Of a stretch of DNA of 5,557 nt, positions 1 through 5,465 are shown in pieces (position 1 is the stretch's first letter; each line of letters begins with the position of its first letter). The DNA lies in assembly GCA_009774375.1 (NCBI GenBank), contig VSNO01000222.1, positions 1 through 5,557 on the forward strand. Direction: 5' to 3'. This stretch comes from Lachnospiraceae bacterium. GTDB lineage: Bacteria > Bacillota > Clostridia > Lachnospirales > Lachnospiraceae. The notes under the pieces were generated by a model. It did not search any database, was not told the DNA's origin, and saw only the letters and a program-made list of their open reading frames with translations. Position numbers and translations under genes: made by a program.

Positions 1-260
1 TCATGCTATATTTTTGCCAGAAATTATTGAATTTTCAAGGTACACAAGCACTTATTCAAGTGCGAAGTTTGAGTTACTCTAATAAAATTACTTTGCAATA
101 AAAAGAAAATATTTATCTACTGGCCTTATTTTACCATTAATTTCCAAATAAAACTATATTTTTAAACAAACATACTATTATTTATGCCACTTGATACCTT
201 ATTAACTGCATCGCAAGGAAAAATACCGCATCTTTTTACAAAAGGTGCATATTTAACACT
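1..260. other. AT-rich non-coding stretch
   Basis: This stretch is strongly AT-rich, and neither strand carries a reading frame with a credible ribosome binding site. I see no promoter with acceptable -35 and -10 boxes. The only structure is a perfect 6-bp inverted repeat with a 4-base loop at 48-63 (GCACTT, ATTC, AAGTGC). It has no T-run on either side, so it is not a terminator. The stretch begins right after the terminator of the Rpn-like relic and is probably an intergenic spacer leading to a gene beyond the window. Confidence 0.5.
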
Positions 261-294
261 AAAAAAGCAGGCTACCTATTTGGGTTTCCTGCTT
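261..294 (-). terminator. Intrinsic terminator of the Rpn-like relic unit
   Basis: On the minus strand AAGCAGG (294-288) pairs with CCTGCTT (271-265). An inner ACC/GGT pairing lies across a small internal loop. The stem is followed by a run of six T residues (266-261, the first two inside the stem). It lies about 27 bases past the last stop of the relic (321-323). The plus-strand reading has no T-run after the stem, so the terminator works for leftward transcription only. Confidence 0.75.
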
Positions 295-320
295 CCTGTA
301 ATATAATCCTTCCAAATTTT

Positions 321-612
321 TTACACCAACTGAATATCTGACAACCTTTCAACTTCTTCAACCATAAGTCCAGATCCTTCCGCAATCTCCTCAACGGAAA
401 GCTTCCCCATTTTTAAAAGTCTTTTTGCCGTCGCTATCTTGGTAGCATTTTCAACCTCATACTTTTCGCTTTCCACATAGGGCCTGAGTACTTCCTGCTA
501 GTCGTACAGTTCCATCAACATACCCACTACTTCCTTGTCCCGGCTGGATAAATATTCCTTCAAAACATTTCTTTCCTTGCATATCCGTATTGCTTCCTGC
601 ACTGCTTCCCTT
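321..612 (-). pseudogene. Truncated C-terminal copy of Rpn/PD-(D/E)XK transposase-like gene
   Basis: Read leftward from about 612, the frame ending at TAA 321-323 encodes the C-terminal half of the same family as the copy to its right. Recognisable segments are REAVQEAIRICKERNVLKEY, LSSRDKEVV and VESEKY, then a helix-turn-helix-like tail (KMGKLSVEEIAEGSGLM). There is no start codon, catalytic domain or ribosome binding site. The frame is cut by an in-frame TAG at 498-500, where the other copy has GAG (Glu). Another TAG in the same frame at 615-617 lies just outside the clear homology. Only about 40 bases separate this fragment from the end of the first copy. Its tail differs from the first copy's tail, which suggests a second paralogue rather than a simple slip duplication. 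It is certainly non-functional alone. The exact right boundary is uncertain by tens of bases. Confidence 0.75.
427..612. repeat. Direct repeat, left copy
   Basis: This segment aligns without gaps to 761-946 at a constant offset of 334 bases. By hand I count about 25 mismatches in 186 positions, or roughly 87% identity. The best part is 539-602 against 873-936, with a single mismatch in 64 bases. The repeat corresponds to the C-terminal helical region of the Rpn-like protein. Confidence 0.85.
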
Positions 613-652
613 TTCTATTTCATTACCGCAAATAACTTCCAACCTACTGTCA

Positions 653-1536
653 CTACACAGGCTGTAGCAGCTCCTTCTGCAGTTCTAAAACAGTTTCTTT
701 TGAAAGCCCCGAGTACCTTAAATCTTATCAAGAGGCTCATTCCCACACAGCATCTCTTTGGCCATATCTATCTTTGTGGCCATTTCAGTCTCGTATTTCT
801 CACTCTCCACATAAGACCTGAGCACTTCCTGCTCGTCATACAGTTCCATCAACATATCCACTACCTCCTTCTCCCGGCTGGATAAATATTCCTTCAAAAC
901 ATTTTTTTCCTTGCATATCCGTATTGCTTCCTGCACCGCTTCTCTTGTCCTGCCGTGTTTTGCCACCTATTCATTGCATACTCTTGTAAACACTACATAC
1001 TGATTGATGATGTCCCCGTTTTTGCCGTCATATATCATCTTCACCCTTACATCAATGCAGATGTCTTTCCCTTCAAAAAACTCTTCAGAAAGGGAAATCT
1101 CTTCCGGCCTTGTCTTCCTGTCACCGACATATATGACATAAATCTCCGGCTTTGGCATTTTCAATTTCTTGCTCTTATACAGGTTCTGCTTCGTCTTCCT
1201 GAAGTATTCCCTGTATGTCTGAACCAGATACATCAGTGCCCTGAATATGATATTGACCGTCTAAGTCGACTGCACTTCTATCAACAACATTATTGTCGTA
1301 CCCACCGTAAACCCGAGGTCATTGTAGATGTCATCAACAAGAACATTGCTGACTGTTACATCCTTCAGGTCATCCTCCGTTGTCTTCGTATCCTCTGGAT
1401 GAAGTGCCCGGTACAGCTGTATCAGATATCTTTTTTCCTTAAAAGGTGATGTAAAAACACTGTCCTTAACGGTATGCTTTACCACCCGCTCCTCTTTTTC
1501 GTCCCCTGCTGCAACATCTTTCTTTTGTCCCGCCAC
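653..1536 (-). pseudogene. Rpn family recombination-promoting nuclease / PD-(D/E)XK transposase-like, degenerate
   Basis: Reassembled, this is a protein of about 290 residues, a normal length for Rpn/PDDEXK-type transposase-like proteins. That family contains DNA nucleases linked to RecA-independent recombination. The N-terminal part has the expected nuclease core: D73 within YNDLGF, then E87 and Q89 of IEVQST, the D...ExQ version of the active site. The middle (LMYLVQTYREYF, YVIYVGDRKTRPEE) and the C-terminal helices follow the family. The frame is broken three times. TAG at 1261-1263 falls after QST, where I expect Trp. TAG at 967-969 falls after CNE, where I expect Gln. A one-base deletion near 719-720 brings in TAA (718-720), and the original frame resumes as RYSGLSKETVLELQ to TAG 653-655. 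The start is GTG at 1536, placed 8 bases after GGGAGG. The first 91 codons stay open, so a short nuclease-core peptide could still be made. The family assignment is from memory of its motifs. Confidence 0.85.
761..946. repeat. Direct repeat, right copy
   Basis: This is the partner of 427-612 and lies inside the longer Rpn-like relic. A 32-base exact block (873-904 against 539-570) and a 31-base exact block (906-936 against 572-602) make it a plausible substrate for homologous recombination, which would delete or duplicate the 334-base unit. Confidence 0.85.
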
Positions 1537-1544
1537 CCGTCATG

Positions 1545-1550
1545 CCTCCC
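1545..1550 (-). promoter_or_regulatory. Ribosome binding site deciding the GTG start of the Rpn-like relic
   Basis: GGGAGG on the minus strand lies 8 bases before GTG at 1536, which opens the frame with homology. An ATG at 1543 sits only one base from this site and is in the wrong frame, so GTG is the better start. Confidence 0.65.
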
Positions 1551-1573
1551 ACAAGATTTTCTTTTGTATAACC

Positions 1574-1602
1574 ATAGTATCACGGAATCCCCGGTTTTAC
1601 AA
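1574..1602 (-). promoter_or_regulatory. Candidate sigma-A promoter of the Rpn-like relic
   Basis: On the minus strand TTGTAA (1602-1597) and TACTAT (1579-1574) are separated by 17 bases. The -10 is preceded by TG one base upstream, an extended -10. Each hexamer matches consensus at four of six positions. Transcription would start near 1567, leaving a leader of about 30 bases containing GGGAGG. The good spacing and position make it plausible, though the boxes are only moderate. Confidence 0.5.
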
Positions 1603-1653
1603 TTCAAAAAACAGAGCAACACCGCAATGAATGACGTAATATTGTTACCCCTA

Positions 1654-1685
1654 AGTGATATCCAGGTGATATTTATAGGTGATAC
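1654..1685. repeat. Three short GTGATA direct repeats
   Basis: The plus strand carries GTGATA at 1655, 1666 and 1679, so the copies are 11 and 13 bases apart, roughly one helical turn each. They are extended as AGTGATAT, GGTGATAT and GGTGATAC. They lie about 50 bases upstream of the relic's candidate promoter and about 55 bases beyond the tpiA terminator. They could be protein-binding sites or chance. Confidence 0.4.
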
Positions 1686-1739
1686 CACTCACATTATAAG
1701 GCATTATCAAGCACAGGTATATTGTAGAAAAGCGACACA

Positions 1740-1785
1740 AAAAGCGCCGGATACAAGGCTTTCCTGCCTTATATCCGGCACTTTT
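1740..1785 (-). terminator. Intrinsic terminator after tpiA
   Basis: On the minus strand a 20-bp stem (1785-1766 with 1759-1740) closes a 6-base loop and ends in a T-rich tail. Two positions pair as U-G in the minus-strand RNA but would be C-A mismatches in the plus-strand RNA. The structure is therefore better suited to leftward transcription. It starts 17 bases after the tpiA stop codon and closes the glycolytic cluster. Confidence 0.9.
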
Positions 1786-1802
1786 ATTGTGCATGCTGCT
1801 AT

Positions 1803-2552
1803 TTACTTATAATTCACAATCTTGCCAAAATCAGCCTTCAGGCTTGCCCCGCCCACGAGACCGCCGTCGATATCCGGCTGTGCGAAGAGCTCCGCTGCGT
1901 TTCCGGCATTGACAGAACCGCCGTACTGGATGCGGACTGCCTCAGCGGTAGCTGCATCATACATCTCGGCGATGCAGTCGCGGATCCCTTTGCAGACTTC
2001 CTGTGCCTGCTCGGTCGTCGCTGTCTTGCCTGTTCCGATCGCCCAGATCGGCTCGTATGCGATCACCAGCTTCTTCACCTGATCTGCCGTGATGCCTACC
2101 AGGTCAGACTTGATCTGCAGTCTGATCCAGTCCATCGTGACGCCTGTCTCTCTCTGCTCCAGGGACTCACCGCAGCAGAGGATCGGTGTCAGACCATGCT
2201 CAAACGCCTTGGCAACCTTCTTGTTGAGGAAAGCGTCGTCCTCCTTGAAGTAGTCGCGGCGCTCAGAATGTCCGATGATAACATACTTAACACCTGCATC
2301 CACCAGCATTGCCGGTGCGATCTCGCCTGTGAAAGCGCCCTTTTCCTCGACGTACATATTCTCCGCACCAACTTCCACATTGGTGCCCTTAACTGCCTCC
2401 ACAACCGGTACGATATCGATCGCAGGCACACAGTATACGACGTCAACATCATCAGACTTTACCAGATCCTTTAACTCATCCACCAATTTAACAGCCTCAC
2501 TGGGAGTCATATTCATCTTCCAGTTGCCGGCTACAATCTTTCTCCTTGCCAT
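1803..2552 (-). CDS. tpiA: Triosephosphate isomerase
   Basis: This cytoplasmic TIM-barrel enzyme interconverts dihydroxyacetone phosphate and glyceraldehyde 3-phosphate, supplying substrate for the gap product encoded in the same cluster. The protein is 249 residues, the usual length. All hallmark residues are visible: N10 and K12 in GNWKMN, the catalytic histidine H95 in IGHSERR, the catalytic glutamate E167 in YEPIW, the mobile loop AIGTGKTAT at 171-179, and the phosphate-binding YGGSV at 210-214. The ATG at 2552 is preceded by AAGGAAGGGA (2570-2561) at normal spacing. It follows the MazG-like gene by 78 bases with no terminator between them, and is followed by a strong terminator, so it is the last gene of the cluster. 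No separate promoter is convincing in the 78-base gap, so it is probably co-transcribed with pgk. Nothing looks damaged. Confidence 0.98.
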   Translation of the reverse strand: MARRKIVAGNWKMNMTPSEAVKLVDELKDLVKSDDVDVVYCVPAIDIVPVVEAVKGTNVEVGAENMYVEEKGAFTGEIAPAMLVDAGVKYVIIGHSERRDYFKEDDAFLNKKVAKAFEHGLTPILCCGESLEQRETGVTMDWIRLQIKSDLVGITADQVKKLVIAYEPIWAIGTGKTATTEQAQEVCKGIRDCIAEMYDAATAEAVRIQYGGSVNAGNAAELFAQPDIDGGLVGGASLKADFGKIVNYK

Positions 2553-2630
2553 GTAACTTTTCCCTTCCTTTTCAACATCTATATCATTGCTGTGCTAAAC
2601 CATACGTTATTTTATATTGCCTTGCTTCTT

Positions 2631-2963
2631 TTATGCTTCCCACCGAGTCATATTTTTCTCGAACTTCCGGATATATGCCTGTTTCAGTTCGTCCTCGGAG
2701 ATACCGTAGCAGAGCATGACGTCTCCGTAATACATCAGCACATCTGTCATTTCTTCCACAAGATGCGCCTTGAGATCCGGGTTTTCCACTGCGTTACGGC
2801 CTCCGTTCTTCTTCACGATGTCGATGACCTCGCCGATCTCCCCGACCATCCACAGGAGCTGGTTCTGTCCGGTCTCCGGGGAAAGGGGACTCCAGACATT
2901 CCGGTACCGTTCCTGCAGTTTTCTCTGCATCTCCAATATTTCCGCCACTGTAAATTCCATCAT
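2631..2963 (-). CDS. MazG-like nucleotide pyrophosphohydrolase
   Basis: This is a small protein of 110 residues with the all-alpha NTP pyrophosphohydrolase (MazG superfamily) signature. E42 and E45 form the first ExxE (GEIGEVIDI). E71 and D74 form the second ExxD (EEMTDVLMY). Together these would bind the Mg2+ used to split nucleoside triphosphates into monophosphate and pyrophosphate. The C-terminal helix YIRKFEKNMTRW also fits the family. The substrate cannot be told from sequence; house-cleaning of aberrant dNTPs is the general role. It is a single-domain form, much shorter than E. coli MazG. It starts 29 bases after pgk with AAGGA ahead of two adjacent ATGs. The one at 2960 has better spacing (7 bases) than the one at 2963 (4 bases), so the true product may be 109 residues. 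It sits between pgk and tpiA and is probably co-transcribed with them. Confidence 0.85.
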   Translation of the reverse strand: MMEFTVAEILEMQRKLQERYRNVWSPLSPETGQNQLLWMVGEIGEVIDIVKKNGGRNAVENPDLKAHLVEEMTDVLMYYGDVMLCYGISEDELKQAYIRKFEKNMTRWEA

Positions 2964-2992
2964 ATCATCCTTACGCAGTCCGAATCCTTTCC

Positions 2993-4216
2993 TTACTTGT
3001 CGTCTGCCGCAACAACACCCGGAAGCTCCTTGCCCTCTAAGAACTCAAGAGACGCGCCGCCGCCTGTAGAGATGTGGCTCATCTTATCCGCAAAGCCTAA
3101 CTGGTTCACTGCTGCCGCAGAATCGCCGCCGCCGATGATCGTGGTAGCCTCTGTCTCAGCCAGTGCCTTTGCCACGGCGATCGTGCCCTTCGCAAGTACA
3201 GGATTCTCAAACACACCCATAGGTCCGTTCCACACAACTGTCTTGGCAGACTTCACAGCATCCGCAAAAAGTTCTGCTGTCTTTGATCCGATATCAAGAC
3301 CTTCCTTGCCAGCCGGGATCTTGTCCGCATCTACGACTTCCACAGCGATCTCTGCGTCGATTGGATTGGGGAATCCGTCCGCGATCGTGGTGTCGATCGG
3401 AAGAAGGAGCTTCTTGCCGAGCTTTTCAGCCTTCTCCATCATTTCCTTGCAATAGTCAAGCTTCTCGTCATCTACCAGGGAATTGCCGATCTCATATCCC
3501 TTTGCCTTCAGGAATGTGAACGCCATGCCGCCGCCGATGATCAGTGTGTCGCACTTCTCCAGCAGGTTGTTGATCACGTTCAGCTTGTCGGCAACCTTCG
3601 CGCCGCCAAGGATCGCAACGAACGGTCTCACCGGATTCTCAACAGCATTGCCGAGGAAGTCGATCTCCTTCTGCATCAGGTAGCCAACTGCGTTCTCGCC
3701 GCCCTTTGCCGTGATGAACTTCGTAACGCCCTCCACAGAAGCGTGCGCCCTGTGTGAAGAGCCAAATGCATCGCATACATACAGGTCTGCCAGGTCTGCC
3801 AGCTCCTTGCTGAACTCCTCACCGTTCTTGGTCTCTTCCTTGCCGCGGAAACGTGTATTCTGCAGCAGGATGACATCTCCCTCGTTCATCGCCTCCACAG
3901 CGGCAGTCGTGTCCGCGCCTGTCACATTGTAATCCGCTATGAATTTCACTTCCCTGCCAAGTTTCTCGGAAAGCCTCTTTGCAACCGGAGCCAGGGACTC
4001 GCCTTCGTTCGGTCCGTTTTTCACTTTACCCAGATGGGAGCAGAGGATCACCTTGCCGCCGTCACTGACCAGTTTGTTGATCGTGGGGAGTGCTGCCACG
4101 ATACGTGTCTCGTCTGTGATCTCACCGTTTTTGAGAGGGACGTTGAAGTCACATCTCACGAGTACTCTTTTGCCCTTTGCATTGATATCATCCACTGATT
4201 TCTTGTTTAATCCCAT
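2993..4216 (-). CDS. pgk: Phosphoglycerate kinase
   Basis: This cytoplasmic enzyme transfers the acyl phosphate of 1,3-bisphosphoglycerate, made by the gap product, to ADP, giving ATP and 3-phosphoglycerate. The protein is 407 residues. The N-lobe has RCDFNVPL (21-28), R38, SHLG (60-63), NTRF with R122, and FGSSHRAHAS with R156, which form the basic patch for the acid substrate. The C-lobe has GGAKVADK (204-211), GVFE ending at E337, GGGDS (362-366) and TGGGASLEFLEGK (384-396) for nucleotide binding. I chose the ATG at 4216 (MGLNKK) because AAAGGAGA lies 8 bases upstream and family members start there. An in-frame ATG at 4261 would add 15 residues encoded across a terminator hairpin. The gene lies 81 bases after gap beyond that terminator and 29 bases before the MazG-like gene. 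Its expression probably depends on readthrough from gap. Confidence 0.97.
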   Translation of the reverse strand: MGLNKKSVDDINAKGKRVLVRCDFNVPLKNGEITDETRIVAALPTINKLVSDGGKVILCSHLGKVKNGPNEGESLAPVAKRLSEKLGREVKFIADYNVTGADTTAAVEAMNEGDVILLQNTRFRGKEETKNGEEFSKELADLADLYVCDAFGSSHRAHASVEGVTKFITAKGGENAVGYLMQKEIDFLGNAVENPVRPFVAILGGAKVADKLNVINNLLEKCDTLIIGGGMAFTFLKAKGYEIGNSLVDDEKLDYCKEMMEKAEKLGKKLLLPIDTTIADGFPNPIDAEIAVEVVDADKIPAGKEGLDIGSKTAELFADAVKSAKTVVWNGPMGVFENPVLAKGTIAVAKALAETEATTIIGGGDSAAAVNQLGFADKMSHISTGGGASLEFLEGKELPGVVAADDK

Positions 4217-4224
4217 TTTACCAT

Positions 4225-4232
4225 TCTCCTTT
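4225..4232 (-). promoter_or_regulatory. Ribosome binding site fixing the pgk start at 4216
   Basis: AAAGGAGA on the minus strand lies 8 bases before the ATG at 4216. It rules against the longer in-frame start at 4261, which has no such site in front of it and would place the terminator hairpin inside the coding region. Confidence 0.85.
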
Positions 4233-4242
4233 ATAATCATTG

Positions 4243-4274
4243 AAAAAAAGGTCCGGTCCATAAGACCGGACCTT
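4243..4274 (-). terminator. Intrinsic terminator between gap and pgk
   Basis: On the minus strand AAGGTCCGGTC (4274-4264) pairs perfectly with GACCGGACCTT (4258-4248) around a 5-base loop. It is followed by a run of seven T residues (4249-4243, two of them in the stem). The 11-bp, GC-rich stem with an immediate U-run is a textbook strong terminator. It starts 24 bases after the gap stop and lies 26 bases before the pgk start. It should cut most gap transcripts and leave a fraction reading into pgk. Confidence 0.92.
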
Positions 4275-4297
4275 GACAGGTCTTTTTACTGACTGAA

Positions 4298-5314
4298 TTA
4301 TGCTAACTCTGAGAAGTACTTGATTGTTCTTACCATCTGAGATGTATAGCTGTTCTCGTTGTCATACCAGGATACAACCTGTACCTCATACTGGTCGTCA
4401 GAGATCTTGTTGACCATTGTCTGTGTCGCATCGAACAGAGAACCAAATCTCATGCCGATCACGTCAGAAGAAACGATCTCGTCCTCGTTGTAACCGAAAG
4501 ACTCGTTTGCTGCTGCCTTCATAGCTGCATTGATGCCCTCTTTTGTCACATCAGCCTTGTTCACGACTGCTGTCAGGATCGTTGTGGAGCCTGTCGGTGT
4601 CGGAACACGCTGTGCAGAGCCGATCAGCTTGCCGTTCAGTTCAGGAATAACCAGACCGATCGCCTTCGCTGCGCCTGTGCTGTTCGGAACGATGTTCACA
4701 GCTGCTGCTCTGGATCTTCTCAGGTCGCCCTTTCTCTGAGGTCCGTCAAGCGTCATCTGATCACCTGTGTAAGCATGGATGGTTACCATGATACCAGACT
4801 GGATCGGTGCATACTTGTTCAATGCATCTGCCATAGGTGCAAGGCAGTTTGTTGTGCAGGAAGCTGCAGAGATGATCGTGTCAGATGCCTTCAATGTCTC
4901 ATGGTTTGTATTGAAAACGATTGTAGGAAGATCATTTCCAGCCGGAGCAGAGATAACAACCTTGCGGGCGCCGGCATTGATGTGTGCCTGTGCTTTTTCC
5001 TTGCTTGTATAGAATCCTGAACACTCTAATACAACGTCAACCTTCAAATCTCCCCAAGGGCAGTTGTTTGCATCAGGGAATGCATAGATCTTAATCTCCT
5101 TGCCATCTACTGTGATGGAATCCTCGCCTGCGGATACTTTGTCAGCCAGCTCGTACTTACCCTGTGAAGAATCATACTTCAAAAGGTGTGCCAGCATCTT
5201 AGGGCTTGTCAAGTCATTGATCGCCACTACTTCATATCCTTCTGCGTTGAACATCTGTCTGAATGCAAGACGGCCGATACGGCCAAAACCATTGATTGCT
5301 ACTCTTACTGCCAT
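4298..5314 (-). CDS. gap: Glyceraldehyde-3-phosphate dehydrogenase, phosphorylating, type I
   Basis: This cytoplasmic homotetrameric enzyme oxidises glyceraldehyde 3-phosphate with NAD+ and phosphate to 1,3-bisphosphoglycerate, the substrate of the pgk product. The protein is 338 residues, typical of the family. The N-terminal Rossmann fold shows INGFGRIGR (7-15) and D34, which usually marks NAD+ preference. The catalytic cysteine C153 lies in SCTTNC, and the catalytic histidine H180 in TIHAYTGDQ. R236 in QRVPTPTGS binds phosphate, and N319 in WYDNENSYTSQM contacts the nicotinamide. The ATG at 5314 has a perfect AGGAGG (5328-5323) at 8 bases. The gene leads the cluster, is preceded by a promoter and palindromic operator, and is followed by a strong terminator. 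That arrangement fits a very highly expressed gene with weaker downstream expression. Confidence 0.98.
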   Translation of the reverse strand: MAVRVAINGFGRIGRLAFRQMFNAEGYEVVAINDLTSPKMLAHLLKYDSSQGKYELADKVSAGEDSITVDGKEIKIYAFPDANNCPWGDLKVDVVLECSGFYTSKEKAQAHINAGARKVVISAPAGNDLPTIVFNTNHETLKASDTIISAASCTTNCLAPMADALNKYAPIQSGIMVTIHAYTGDQMTLDGPQRKGDLRRSRAAAVNIVPNSTGAAKAIGLVIPELNGKLIGSAQRVPTPTGSTTILTAVVNKADVTKEGINAAMKAAANESFGYNEDEIVSSDVIGMRFGSLFDATQTMVNKISDDQYEVQVVSWYDNENSYTSQMVRTIKYFSELA

Positions 5315-5338
5315 GTTATTTTCCTCCTAAAATAGATA

Positions 5339-5366
5339 ATATTATTTTATCATCTTATTTTGTCAA
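5339..5366 (-). promoter_or_regulatory. Possible proximal gap promoter P2
   Basis: A consensus TTGACA lies on the minus strand at 5366-5361. The -10 is ambiguous: TAATAT at 16 bases, TATTAT at 19 bases, or an extended TGATAAAAT whose spacing to TTGACA is too short. Transcription would start within a few bases of the AGGAGG, giving a very short leader. The -35 is excellent, but the -10 and the geometry are doubtful, so this may be a repressor site or chance. Confidence 0.3.
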
Positions 5367-5448
5367 CAATTCACACTGCCGCGATTCCGCCTGAAATATT
5401 TTAGCGATTTTTGTACATATGAAATGTCGAAAAAACGGAGCGATTCGG

Positions 5449-5464
5449 CACTTTGTGTAAAGTG
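5449..5464. repeat. Perfect 6-bp inverted repeat in the gap leader
   Basis: CACTTT and AAAGTG flank a 4-base loop (GTGT on the plus strand). The repeat lies one base from the 18-bp palindrome at 5466-5483, inside the transcribed gap leader. It could form an RNA hairpin at the start of the leader or a second protein-binding site. It has no adjacent T-run, so it is not a terminator. Confidence 0.5.
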
Positions 5465-5465
5465 A

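Noticed and set aside
1..320. CRISPR array, tRNA, rRNA or riboswitch
   Set aside because: There are no regularly spaced repeats, no cloverleaf, no rRNA-like sequence and no riboswitch core that I recognise here or elsewhere in the window.
457..642. Minus-strand open frame of 61 codons
   Set aside because: It is a shifted frame of the truncated Rpn-like copy; the family homology lies in the other frame, which ends at 321.
955..1449. Plus-strand open frame of 164 codons
   Set aside because: It is antisense to the Rpn-like relic. The minus strand carries the homology, promoter, ribosome binding site and terminator.
1689..1702. TATAAT on the minus strand as a promoter for the Rpn-like relic
   Set aside because: The -10 is perfect, but the hexamer 17 bases upstream does not resemble TTGACA, and the nearest TTGATA is only 6 bases away. 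The element at 1574-1602 is better placed.
2592..3455. Plus-strand open frame of 287 codons
   Set aside because: It lies antisense to the MazG-like gene and the end of pgk, both of which have clear family motifs. Its translation looks like reverse-complement coding sequence, and it has no convincing ribosome binding site.
4217..4261. In-frame ATG giving pgk 15 extra residues
   Set aside because: The extension is encoded across the terminator hairpin and T-run, has no ribosome binding site, and is absent from the family. AAAGGAGA fits the ATG at 4216.
5361..5377. Second Rex-like site from GTGTGAA and TTGACAA on the minus strand
   Set aside because: Each half matches a TTGTGAA/TTCACAA half-site at six of seven positions, but the spacer is 3 bases instead of 4, which breaks the symmetry of Rex sites.
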